Below, piece after piece: positions 24,431 to 32,750 of a stretch of DNA of 35,624 nt. This DNA is from Candidatus Hermodarchaeota archaeon (GTDB lineage: Archaea; Asgardarchaeota; Hermodarchaeia; Hermodarchaeales; Hermodarchaeaceae). The DNA is taken from the NCBI GenBank assembly GCA_016840065.1, contig JAEOTB010000091.1:82609-118232 (forward strand). Reading direction: 5' to 3'. Both the position numbers and the translations under genes were made by a program. The notes beneath the pieces were generated by a model. It searched no databases, had not been told where the DNA came from, and was given only the letters and a program-made list of their open reading frames with translations. How positions within the stretch are numbered: position 1 is the first letter of the stretch; each line of letters begins with the position of its first letter.

Positions 24431-24438
24431 TTTTAAAT
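24431..24438 (+). promoter_or_regulatory. Predicted TATA box of the Argonaute operon
   Basis: TTTTAAAT in the sequence ggctttttaaataatcc fits an archaeal TATA element. Transcription would start near 24460, leaving a leader of about 65 nt before the nuclease ATG at 24527. It is the best candidate in the 500-bp divergent region, though the area is A+T-rich, so alternatives exist. Confidence 0.45.
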
Positions 24439-24526
24439 AATCCATATTATTCGAAAGAAAGCAGATTTCATTAGGTAATAATCTGTTTTCTAGAGCATTT
24501 AGTAAAACGAGGGAAGTATTGTCAAA

Positions 24527-25513
24527 ATGGGACTAACTTGGTCAGTTAGTAGAGACCAAATACTGCATTCCTGTGAAAGGAAGTATTATTTCAAATACCT
24601 TATCCCTGCTAGAATTAATAGTCGCGATTCATCACGAAAACAAATCGCTCTTTTACGAAAGCTGACTAATGTTCCAATGTGGAGGGGGAAAATCTTCCAT
24701 TCAATTATTGCTGAATATCTTAGAAATAAACGAAAGCGTAGCGGAATATCTTTAGAAGATGTTCTAGAACAGTTTATGCAACTTGCAAGAGAACAATGGA
24801 CCTCTTCGGTTAATAAATCAAGTGCTAGTTTACTTGAAAAGATAGAATATGTTAGAAATAATGGAGTATTATTAATGGAGCATTTCTATCAAGAAGATGT
24901 TACTGAGGATTTATTGCTCACAACAATCAATGATATAGAAACGAGAGTAGAACTTTTCAAGAATTGGACAAGTGAAAATAACATAATCGCTATTTTACGA
25001 GGTTGCCCAAAAATATGGATTGAGCCAGGGGGCTATGGTTCAAGGGCAACGGGATTCAAAATTAACGGGAATAGGATTATCATCAAAGTCGACTTGGCGC
25101 TCCTCACTCCAGAGAGACAGTTCATAATATTTGATTGGAAGACATCTTCACCTCCGAAACCTATGATAAGTATTGATTCTACTGCATTTCAAGCGCTTAC
25201 CTACCAGCTTTGGCCTTTTTTCACATTAAAAGTGCCTCTAGAAAATATCAGTACTCGAATGGTATTTTTTGATAAAGAATCGTCAACAGTGGAATCATAC
25301 GAAATTAATGAAAATTCCAAGGAGTATGTCTTAGGATTAATTCGTAGAAGCTTGAAAAAGATGGAGTATTTCAATCAAGTTAGTCATAGCCGTCAAGAAA
25401 GATTAGATTTAGTATCACGTTTTACTGTGAAGGATCTCGACTTTGCTTACACGAAATACACATGCATTTTTTGCTCATTTAAACTGCTTTGCAGGAAGGA
25501 GTTGGGATTGTGA
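24527..25513 (+). CDS. Cas4/RecB-like PD-(D/E)XK nuclease with Fe-S cysteines
   Basis: This is a DNA nuclease of the PD-(D/E)XK superfamily. The core is IIIKVDLALLT with D189, then FIIFDWKTSSPPK with D203 and K205, the expected metal and catalytic residues. Four cysteines suited to a [4Fe-4S] cluster, as in Cas4 and AddB, are C16 in HSCERKYYFKYL and C313, C316 and C322 in CIFCSFKLLC. Length (328 residues) exceeds classical Cas4 (about 200) because of a helical insert near residues 60-150. It is the first gene of the operon; the next start (GTG) overlaps its TGA, so Argonaute is translationally coupled to it. Cas4-like nucleases are known Argonaute neighbours; it may process guides or degrade targets. 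No CRISPR array or Cas1 is nearby. Confidence 0.9.
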   Translation: MGLTWSVSRDQILHSCERKYYFKYLIPARINSRDSSRKQIALLRKLTNVPMWRGKIFHSIIAEYLRNKRKRSGISLEDVLEQFMQLAREQWTSSVNKSSASLLEKIEYVRNNGVLLMEHFYQEDVTEDLLLTTINDIETRVELFKNWTSENNIIAILRGCPKIWIEPGGYGSRATGFKINGNRIIIKVDLALLTPERQFIIFDWKTSSPPKPMISIDSTAFQALTYQLWPFFTLKVPLENISTRMVFFDKESSTVESYEINENSKEYVLGLIRRSLKKMEYFNQVSHSRQERLDLVSRFTVKDLDFAYTKYTCIFCSFKLLCRKELGL

Positions 25514-27915
25514 GTAATCATACCAAAATGTTAGCTGCAACTTTGTTCCCCATCGAAGGTTTATCAGATGCTCGTTTCCGCTTTAGAGTGTTAACACTGA
25601 GAGAGAGAATACCAGAGGATAATCAGCGCCATAGAAGACTGCAACGATGGACTAATCGTCTCTGGAAACGAATTTTAAGATGTCCTGTCTACTCAACTAC
25701 AAGTCAAGAGGGAGAGCCCGTTTTTTTAATTCCTGACGAATTTACAAATCGAATCAACTCGTCTGGGTCTATTGAAATCAGAGATGTTCCGGACCAACTC
25801 TATCACATCGATTTGACTGAAACCATCATCGATGTTTCAATTGAGGAGGCCACTGGCATTCAAAATGAGCTTATTTGTAGAATGCTAGAACGGGCAATAT
25901 CAGACAAGCTTGGAGCACTGAATACTGTTTTTTGGCGTTCCGAGTGGACTTCATTCTATTACCAAAACCCAGAGAACATTGATGACGATCGTGATCTAGT
26001 AAATGCCTATCGGGGAGTTAAATTCAGCGTTATCATTATCGAAAATAGACCATATCTCGCCATGGATGTAAGAACCCACTACACAGGCCGTATTTCACTT
26101 TCTCAACATTCAGTTGAAGAGAAGGATAGGATATTAAATAAGCACCTGAACCTTCGATTACCAACTACAGAGCGACCAAATTTCATTCGAGACAATGGAC
26201 CTGTTAAATATAGATGCAAATTCACTGGAGATACAGAAAGAACGATAAGCGAAGTTTCAGTTGAAGAAACAGAAGAAACTGTATATCAGTACTATCGAAG
26301 AAGATATCCGAATATAGATATTCACCCCGAAGACAGGGCAGTGTTTGTGCAGGATCGAGGTAGAGATTATTCAATTCCAGTTCCAGAATCACGATTATTC
26401 CCGGTCTTCAATACAGATTATTGGGGAGTAAGAGATTGTTCAACTAGACCCCAATTGACCCCTAAGGAACGAATTGTAAAAATCAGGAGGTTTTTAGGAT
26501 ATCTCTCTGAGATTAGGTTTGGACAATATATTTTTGATATTTCTAGTGACCCTTTTACAACAGAACGACTTGTTTTCATTCCTCCTCGGTTGGAATTTGG
26601 CGACAACCAATATCTCAACCCATTCCCTGATGAAATTCCTCCTAGACAAAGTAGGGAGTTTGAAAGAGGAATAACACGCTTTGGAACAAGAAAAATCGTA
26701 TTTCTCTACAAGGCACCTCCATATCATAACGAGGTACTGCCTGGTATTGTTCTATTATTCCCAAGAGTTATCGATCGGCATACACGAAATACATTCATTA
26801 ATGATTTACGTGATGAAATTCGATTGCTCACAAGACAAAGTATTAGCGTCCAACTACAGCGTCCATACCATATTGGACGAAGAGAAAGAATGGGAAGTTC
26901 CTTGCTACAACTTGCTACAGAAGTGAAAAGAAGCCACCCAAATTGTTTAGCTTTGGTAATATTGTGGAACCGTTTCCGGAAAGAGGTTTACTATGAATTA
27001 AAGGATGCAATCACCCCTACGCGCTCTCAATGCGCTAAAGAGAGAACGATAAGAATGATTTGCAATCGACGTAACCCACAAAAAGCAAAGAGCCGATTAA
27101 GAAATCTTTCACTATCCGTGTTAACAGAGGTCGGGGTTAAACCGTGGGTTTTAGCTGATAACCTTCATTTTGAATTTTATATAGGAATCGATGTCCTCTA
27201 CCCTCGCATATACTATCACTTTATCTATGGAACAGGAGGTAGATTCGTCAGAACCCAAACTGGTCAATTTGTGTCACGTGGAAAAGTGCGCGAGGCGATA
27301 AAAGCACCAGAACTACAGCGACAACTAATAGAGGGAATAAGAGCCATTGTAGAAAGTGGGTTTCCGATAAATAGCATTGCCATTCACCGAGACGGTAGGT
27401 GGTGGCCTAGCGAGCAACGGGGACTTGAGAAGGCACTAGAGCATCTAAAAGCTCATGATGTTCTTTCACCTGATGTTCGCTGCGTTGTTGTGGAAATACA
27501 CAAAACTCACAAACCTATAAGACTGTTCACACGAATAAATCAATCACCACATTTTCTGAATCCACTTCCAGGGACGTATTTAGTACTCGACCAAGATAGT
27601 GTGCTTCTAACTACAACTGGGAGACCTGGAGAGTGGGATGTGCCTGAAGGCCGTACAGCAAGCACTATCCTTTTGAAAATTATACAGAAAATCGGGGCAG
27701 GAGAAACAGATATTAGAGAAGTTGCAGAGGACGCCTATTGGTTATCACATCTTAATTGGAATGCACCAGATATCGAAATTAGTCTGCCAATAACAATCCG
27801 GTGGACTGACGAAGCTCTTCGTGAAACGTTTCGTCCTCCTATCGATTTGGAAGAAGAAAGTGAAGAAATCGATAAAGAACAAAATGAGGAACTTATGTAC
27901 ATAGATGAAGAATAG
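25510..27915 (+). CDS. Long prokaryotic Argonaute with complete DEDH PIWI site
   Basis: This is a full-length Argonaute of 801 residues, a guide-directed nuclease. Numbering follows GTG 25510, which overlaps the upstream TGA and has AGGAAGGAG about 6 nt before it. An N-terminal domain is followed by a PAZ segment (VYQYYRRRYPNIDIHPED to YSIPVPESRLFP, about residues 255-310). MID carries Y494, K498 and Q507, matching the 5'-phosphate pocket; however, the pocket's second lysine aligns with E540 in VLTEVGVKPW. PIWI has D561 (YIGIDVLYP), D628 (AIHRDGRWW) and H747 (YWLSHLNW), with E595 or E601 as the glutamate finger. These positions fall close to those of Pyrococcus furiosus Argonaute. An acidic tail replaces the usual hydrophobic C-terminus. 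Cleavage activity is expected from the motifs; guide type is unknown. Confidence 0.94.
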   Translation: MSNHTKMLAATLFPIEGLSDARFRFRVLTLRERIPEDNQRHRRLQRWTNRLWKRILRCPVYSTTSQEGEPVFLIPDEFTNRINSSGSIEIRDVPDQLYHIDLTETIIDVSIEEATGIQNELICRMLERAISDKLGALNTVFWRSEWTSFYYQNPENIDDDRDLVNAYRGVKFSVIIIENRPYLAMDVRTHYTGRISLSQHSVEEKDRILNKHLNLRLPTTERPNFIRDNGPVKYRCKFTGDTERTISEVSVEETEETVYQYYRRRYPNIDIHPEDRAVFVQDRGRDYSIPVPESRLFPVFNTDYWGVRDCSTRPQLTPKERIVKIRRFLGYLSEIRFGQYIFDISSDPFTTERLVFIPPRLEFGDNQYLNPFPDEIPPRQSREFERGITRFGTRKIVFLYKAPPYHNEVLPGIVLLFPRVIDRHTRNTFINDLRDEIRLLTRQSISVQLQRPYHIGRRERMGSSLLQLATEVKRSHPNCLALVILWNRFRKEVYYELKDAITPTRSQCAKERTIRMICNRRNPQKAKSRLRNLSLSVLTEVGVKPWVLADNLHFEFYIGIDVLYPRIYYHFIYGTGGRFVRTQTGQFVSRGKVREAIKAPELQRQLIEGIRAIVESGFPINSIAIHRDGRWWPSEQRGLEKALEHLKAHDVLSPDVRCVVVEIHKTHKPIRLFTRINQSPHFLNPLPGTYLVLDQDSVLLTTTGRPGEWDVPEGRTASTILLKIIQKIGAGETDIREVAEDAYWLSHLNWNAPDIEISLPITIRWTDEALRETFRPPIDLEEESEEIDKEQNEELMYIDEE

Positions 27916-27948
27916 AATTAGATAATCAACATTTACAGAGGAAGAAGA

Positions 27949-28356
27949 ATGAGTCAGCTTGGATCACTTTCGGGGAAAATACAACGGGAAATAGAACTTC
28001 TTAGAACCTTAAACGATTCGCTCCTAATTCTTCAAGTGCATGCGCTAGGAAGAGATTCAGAACTTGATATTTCCTTAGAAGATGTTACTCGGAGTTATCA
28101 ATTCATCATTGATTTTGCGACGAGATTATCATCTGCTCTAAAGGAGCAAACTCGAGTTCTAGATTTTGAACCGCTCATACATCATTTCGAGAGTGGAATG
28201 AAACCAATTGAAGATTGGATTGAAGATCTTGAAACATTGATTCGACAACTCAAAACTGATGAACTTGATTATGAAACTGTTGTAATCTTAGAAGAAATCC
28301 TCTCGCTACTTGATGAGCAATTTACTGAAGATTTTCGAATGCTTTATTTCCGATAG
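27949..28356 (+). CDS. Small acidic helical protein of the Argonaute operon
   Basis: This 135-residue protein is mostly charged helix with heptad-like leucines (REIELLRTLNDSLLILQVHA, DWIEDLETLIRQLKTD and VVILEEILSLLDEQF). No enzyme motif is seen. It starts 33 nt after the Argonaute stop with GAGGAAG upstream, and the metalloprotease start follows 8 nt after its stop. Such a position suggests a partner or adaptor of one of the neighbours, possibly the protease or the Argonaute; the sequence gives no direct evidence. Confidence 0.75.
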   Translation: MSQLGSLSGKIQREIELLRTLNDSLLILQVHALGRDSELDISLEDVTRSYQFIIDFATRLSSALKEQTRVLDFEPLIHHFESGMKPIEDWIEDLETLIRQLKTDELDYETVVILEEILSLLDEQFTEDFRMLYFR

Positions 28357-28364
28357 GTGTCACC

Positions 28365-29516
28365 ATGTGGGATTACCTGACCTCGAAAATTGCAGAATAT
28401 TCAATCATAATAAATTGGCTAGAACAAAAAATAACTGCACTAGAAGTTAGAAGCCACAGAGAGCTTGTTAGATATCTTTTATCGAAAATAGAAGAGCTAA
28501 GAACTCGTCATAATCGCCTCTGTGCAATCGTTCGAATCCGAGACGACAGACTTATTCCACGAGCATTAATTAAGATTCACGAAATAGAATACCTAGCCTA
28601 CGTTCTGAAATGCTTCTATATCTCTGGATTAATACGAGAAAGCGAAGATGATGAATTTATAAGAAATCTGATAACATCTGAGTTACAGAGATTAAATCTA
28701 TCTTGGATACGCGACATTCTGATTCGTCTTGATGGCCCTTATGCCACATTTCTAGGATTAACTACAAAATTCCCTATCATCATCGCCCCACCTATTCAAG
28801 CTGAATCACTTTTACAATTAACTGCAACTTATCACGAATTAGGACATAACGTCTTTTCACACTTTGATGATATCGGAAACGAGTTAGCAAATTTAGTAGC
28901 TCAACACTTTGCAAGGCTATTACTTGAAGCTGCACCAATGCAACCCGAAATGAGGGACACTCGTAGCAGCCAAATTTTGGCTGCTGTAGGTCATTGGTCC
29001 GTGCAAAGACTGAACGAGCTTTTCTCTGATGTTTTTGCTGCGTATCTTTGTGGTCCTGCCTATTATATCTCCTTCGTAGATATCATGATTAAATTATGCG
29101 ACAAACCATTTCTTGTGAATGACACGCACCCATCTGCTGACGCTAGGATTTTAACGATACATAAGGCGTTATTACAAATTCATAAGGATAATGAAATGGT
29201 TAGACGGTTCCATAATTTTTGGGATATATTCATAGAAAACAAAGAGAAACCACCTATTCACGACCTTATTTTTGCACCTAACCTTCTAGAAAATTTAGCG
29301 GAAAAAAGCATAGAACTCATTACACAAATCCTAACAAATACACCAAGATATTCAGAATCTGTTACATACTCCCCGAGAATAGGGAGAATTTTAAATTCGG
29401 ATTCCCTTGTATCGATTCTGAACAAAGGAGTACAAATTTTATTATACGCTCCTGATTCTTACTTAGAATGGGAAGAAAAAGCGCTTAAAAATCTCAAATC
29501 GAGAGAGCCTCCCTAA
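28365..29516 (+). CDS. HExxH zinc metalloprotease of the Argonaute operon
   Basis: The motif YHELGHNVFSH contains a complete HExxH site: H157, E158 and H161. A helix downstream, LNELFSDVFAAYLCGPAYY, supplies a likely third zinc ligand (E218 or D222), and THPSADARI (H255) resembles the conserved HPxxxxR block of several predicted metallopeptidases. It lacks a signal peptide and membrane segments, so it is probably cytosolic. A helical N-terminal region of about 130 residues precedes the catalytic part. It is the last gene of the operon, starting 8 nt after the small helical gene. Its substrate is unknown; a protease partnered with Argonaute would be consistent with a regulated-proteolysis or abortive response, but this is inference. 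Confidence 0.82.
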   Translation: MWDYLTSKIAEYSIIINWLEQKITALEVRSHRELVRYLLSKIEELRTRHNRLCAIVRIRDDRLIPRALIKIHEIEYLAYVLKCFYISGLIRESEDDEFIRNLITSELQRLNLSWIRDILIRLDGPYATFLGLTTKFPIIIAPPIQAESLLQLTATYHELGHNVFSHFDDIGNELANLVAQHFARLLLEAAPMQPEMRDTRSSQILAAVGHWSVQRLNELFSDVFAAYLCGPAYYISFVDIMIKLCDKPFLVNDTHPSADARILTIHKALLQIHKDNEMVRRFHNFWDIFIENKEKPPIHDLIFAPNLLENLAEKSIELITQILTNTPRYSESVTYSPRIGRILNSDSLVSILNKGVQILLYAPDSYLEWEEKALKNLKSREPP

Positions 29517-29717
29517 TTGAACATTACGAGCTGCTTGTACTTCTCTTATTCCAACGCAGATTATTTACTAATGATAGGTTTCACACTATTTTCAAGCGCG
29601 GCTCTGCAGCTTTTGTATTATTGTTGACCAAAATCCATAAAAACGAACTAAATTCCGCCAGCCAACATACCATACCAACTAGGGTTGTTTCAACATACGA
29701 CTTGGGAGTGTTGGTTT

Positions 29718-32700
29718 GTGATTAGTAATAGAGACTCGTTGGTTTTACCTGTTCTCGGCTCCTTTCTTCTCACAGCTCTGGCAGCGCTCCTTCTCTCTTT
29801 GAATCCCTTCATGATTTTTAACCTCTACATCGCCACGTTATTTCTAACCTCCATCTATTTCATAATTGGACTCCTGGTCTTCAGGTTCCGACGTAGCTGG
29901 CACCTCCTCATTGCACTACTGCTTCTGGGCTATGCGTTCCCTTGCTCTGTGCTGATTCTGAGCCTTACAATTCCCGCAATCATCCCTCATCTCGCCAACC
30001 TAGAACTCATTATTGTCTTACTCTTTTTGATTAGTGTGTTCATCATCCTTGGAATCGACTGGAACACTGACTTGTTCCGTACCCTCGACCTCACACACCG
30101 CAGCCAAACCGGCGCCATAGAAATCACTGAAATCCCCAGTCAATACCTAGAACAGGGTGCCACAGCAAGCACCTCCACAGACAGGTCGCCAGATATTCCT
30201 CCTCAAAAGCGGATGCAGAACATTCTCCGGAGCATCCTCGCCGCCCGTATTCCAGTGGGGCTGCGTCTCCAGCGTATCGGTCATCGTACCCGTCTCCTCT
30301 TCCTGACCTGGGCAAAGAATCCCGCAGAACTTGACGTACGTCTTACCCGACTCGAAAACAGCCTAAAAGCACACCTCCCCAGCTTCACCTTCCACCGCCA
30401 CCAACAACTCCAAAACCCCAACCCTCCCTACGGATTTGAGGGATTATCCAGCCACTTCACAGGAGTACCCCAAGTCAGTTTGGGAGAGGTCCTGACCACG
30501 GTAGCCGAGGCAATCTACACATCAGAAGTCCATTGCATGGTGCAAGTCTTTGCTGAGCCAACCCATCAGACGAATCTGACAAGCTGGAGGCAACGACGAC
30601 AATACACGAAATCAGCAACCGCCATGACACTCGGACTGAGGCTCGGAGATCATCCTACGAATACCCAAGAAGAGACGGGAGGAATGCGGATAAGACAACC
30701 CTCTCCTCAAGAGATTCGTCACAGGGAGCGCCTCAGCAACCCCCACCTTAGCAAGGTCCACGTGACAGCCACAGCCTGGCATAACAACTCCTACACCGCC
30801 AAGGAACAAGCCAAAACTCTCCTACGCATACTCCAAGGCAGCCTCACACCCGAATATCCCGAAGTGGGCTTCAAGGTCCACACCCACAACTTCCTAACAA
30901 GAGGACGCGCCACAAGACGCCTCTTGCGCGGCAACCCCGTCGGCAAAGCCACCCTCCTCATACCCGAAGAAGCCGCCCTATACTTCGTACCACCCCGCTG
31001 CACCACCGACATCCCCATTGTAGAACGCCACAGATTCGCACCAGCCACCACCCCAGCCCCACAACCCACTCGATTAAGAACCACTACCCCTACTGCCCCT
31101 AGTCCCGCAGCCCAAGCGAGGAGTCCCTCAATCCTTTTAGGATATCCTCTCCGCAATGGACGCCCTCAACACACCCCTCTCAGGATCAGCCCCGACACCT
31201 GCGGGGTCCACGTCGGCATATGGGGACTGACAAAAACTGGAAAGACCACCACCGCCCTCAGCCTAACCTACCAACTCTACAAATGCGGAGCCACACCCAT
31301 CATCCTCGTCCCAGAAAAGGTCCTCGACTGGCGCCGACTCCTCGACCTCATCCCCGAGCTCCGCCTCTTCACCGCCGGCAACGAACAAGTCGCACCCTTG
31401 CGCTTCAACCCCTTCCAAGTCCCCCCAGGCGTCTCCGTCAACCGCCAAATCACCAGCGTAACCTCAGCCTTCATCGCCGCCTGGCCCACCGAAGGCATCA
31501 TCAAAGAACATGTGGAGAACCTCATTGAAACCACCTACACCCAATGCGACTGGGACCGCAGAGCCAACAACCCGGGGCGTCCCATCCTGCTCCCCGACCT
31601 CCAACGCGCCCTCCACACCATCAGCCAACGCGACCTTCAGTATAGTAACCGCTTAAATCAGGACTTCTGGGGCGCCCTCACCGCCCGCATTAACACCCTC
31701 TTCAGGAACCCAGTTCTCACCGATATGTACAACACAACCCACGGACTCACCATACCAGAGCTATTACAGCATCCCACTATCATTGAGATGCGCGACCTCT
31801 CCGAGGAACAACGTTCCCTCCTCACAGCCCTCATCACCACAGGAATATCCAACTACCTCGAAGCCCAATCCACCCAAACCCCCACACCAACCAAAGGAGT
31901 CCGCCACGCCCTCATACTGGAAGAAGCACACCACTTCCTCCGCAAAACATCCCCAGGCGCAGGGCTAGTGGAAGGGCACTCGGCGCGCCAGCAAGCCATC
32001 AACACCTTCGTCAACCTCCTCCGCCAAGCACGAGCACACGGGCTAATTGCTATGTATTTAGACCAACTTCCAGGAAAGATGACAGAGGAGGCAGTAAAAC
32101 TGCCCGGCATCACCATAATCCACGCCCTCAAAGACAACGCCCTCGTAGGCAGACAAGCCAACTGCACCGACCAACAACTCCGCCACATCATCGGCATGAA
32201 ACCCGGAGAAGCCATCATCCACCTCCCAGGACAAACACTCCCCACCAACATCCAGATCACACCCCTCAACGCCCTACTCACAGAGCAAGTACCTGCACAG
32301 GTTTGGACCGAGGCCAAACTCCACCAACACATGAAGAGAATCTACACACAGCACCCTCACCTCCTCCAGACAGAGCCCCTCCCACCACCCCAAGATATCA
32401 GCCCAGTAACCAAGGCCATCGTCACACCCCAAGAAGAACTGGAGATAGAGCTGATGGCAAAGCTCGTCAGGATAACACGCCACCCCCGCTTCGCAGCCCA
32501 ATACAAATCCTACCTCGAAGCAGCAAAACAAGGCGACCCACGCACCGCAGCCCGCTACCTCATCGCCATCGTAAAACAAGTCATAACCGACCCCCAAACC
32601 ACACCCAGATACACCCTCTTCCTACTAGACTACCTCGCACAAAACCCCGTCGTCACAGGACACACAAGCCAATACACAAGCCTCCTCCAAGCCACACTCA

Positions 32701-32750
32701 TAGAACTAGAACCCCAGGAGCAACCACAACATGCCCCCCAAACCAACTGA
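29718..32750 (+). CDS. Membrane-anchored HerA/VirB4-like ATPase
   Basis: Four N-terminal hydrophobic segments (for example LVLPVLGSFLLTALAALLLS and ELIIVLLFLISVFIILGI) occupy about the first 110 residues. A long linker is followed by a HerA/FtsK-class ATPase: HVGIWGLTKTGKTTTAL (Walker A, K509), a PLRFNPFQVPPG block, ALILEEAHHFLR (Walker B, E735/E736) and RQARAHGLIAMYLDQLPGKM. Such ATPases pump DNA or drive translocation; membrane anchoring favours a transfer or conjugation-like role. I chose GTG 29718 because GGGAG sits 9 nt upstream; a TTG at 29685 is in frame. From about 30.05 kb the coding strand becomes A+C-rich with patches of normal composition. The last 20 bp overlap the LAGLIDADG gene. 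Confidence 0.85.
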   Translation: MISNRDSLVLPVLGSFLLTALAALLLSLNPFMIFNLYIATLFLTSIYFIIGLLVFRFRRSWHLLIALLLLGYAFPCSVLILSLTIPAIIPHLANLELIIVLLFLISVFIILGIDWNTDLFRTLDLTHRSQTGAIEITEIPSQYLEQGATASTSTDRSPDIPPQKRMQNILRSILAARIPVGLRLQRIGHRTRLLFLTWAKNPAELDVRLTRLENSLKAHLPSFTFHRHQQLQNPNPPYGFEGLSSHFTGVPQVSLGEVLTTVAEAIYTSEVHCMVQVFAEPTHQTNLTSWRQRRQYTKSATAMTLGLRLGDHPTNTQEETGGMRIRQPSPQEIRHRERLSNPHLSKVHVTATAWHNNSYTAKEQAKTLLRILQGSLTPEYPEVGFKVHTHNFLTRGRATRRLLRGNPVGKATLLIPEEAALYFVPPRCTTDIPIVERHRFAPATTPAPQPTRLRTTTPTAPSPAAQARSPSILLGYPLRNGRPQHTPLRISPDTCGVHVGIWGLTKTGKTTTALSLTYQLYKCGATPIILVPEKVLDWRRLLDLIPELRLFTAGNEQVAPLRFNPFQVPPGVSVNRQITSVTSAFIAAWPTEGIIKEHVENLIETTYTQCDWDRRANNPGRPILLPDLQRALHTISQRDLQYSNRLNQDFWGALTARINTLFRNPVLTDMYNTTHGLTIPELLQHPTIIEMRDLSEEQRSLLTALITTGISNYLEAQSTQTPTPTKGVRHALILEEAHHFLRKTSPGAGLVEGHSARQQAINTFVNLLRQARAHGLIAMYLDQLPGKMTEEAVKLPGITIIHALKDNALVGRQANCTDQQLRHIIGMKPGEAIIHLPGQTLPTNIQITPLNALLTEQVPAQVWTEAKLHQHMKRIYTQHPHLLQTEPLPPPQDISPVTKAIVTPQEELEIELMAKLVRITRHPRFAAQYKSYLEAAKQGDPRTAARYLIAIVKQVITDPQTTPRYTLFLLDYLAQNPVVTGHTSQYTSLLQATLIELEPQEQPQHAPQTN

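Noticed and set aside
24227..24445. 72-codon minus-strand open frame between the tRNA and the nuclease gene
   Set aside because: No SD, no recognisable fold, and it covers the likely promoter of the Argonaute operon.
24021..24526. Possible CRISPR array near the Cas4-like and Argonaute genes
   Set aside because: Only one 17-bp pair of repeats is present, tRNA-derived; there is no regular repeat-spacer series and no Cas1/Cas2.
31853..32332. Minus-strand open frames under the HerA-like gene
   Set aside because: They arise because strongly A+C-rich coding sequence lacks stop codons on the opposite strand; the translations are low-complexity.
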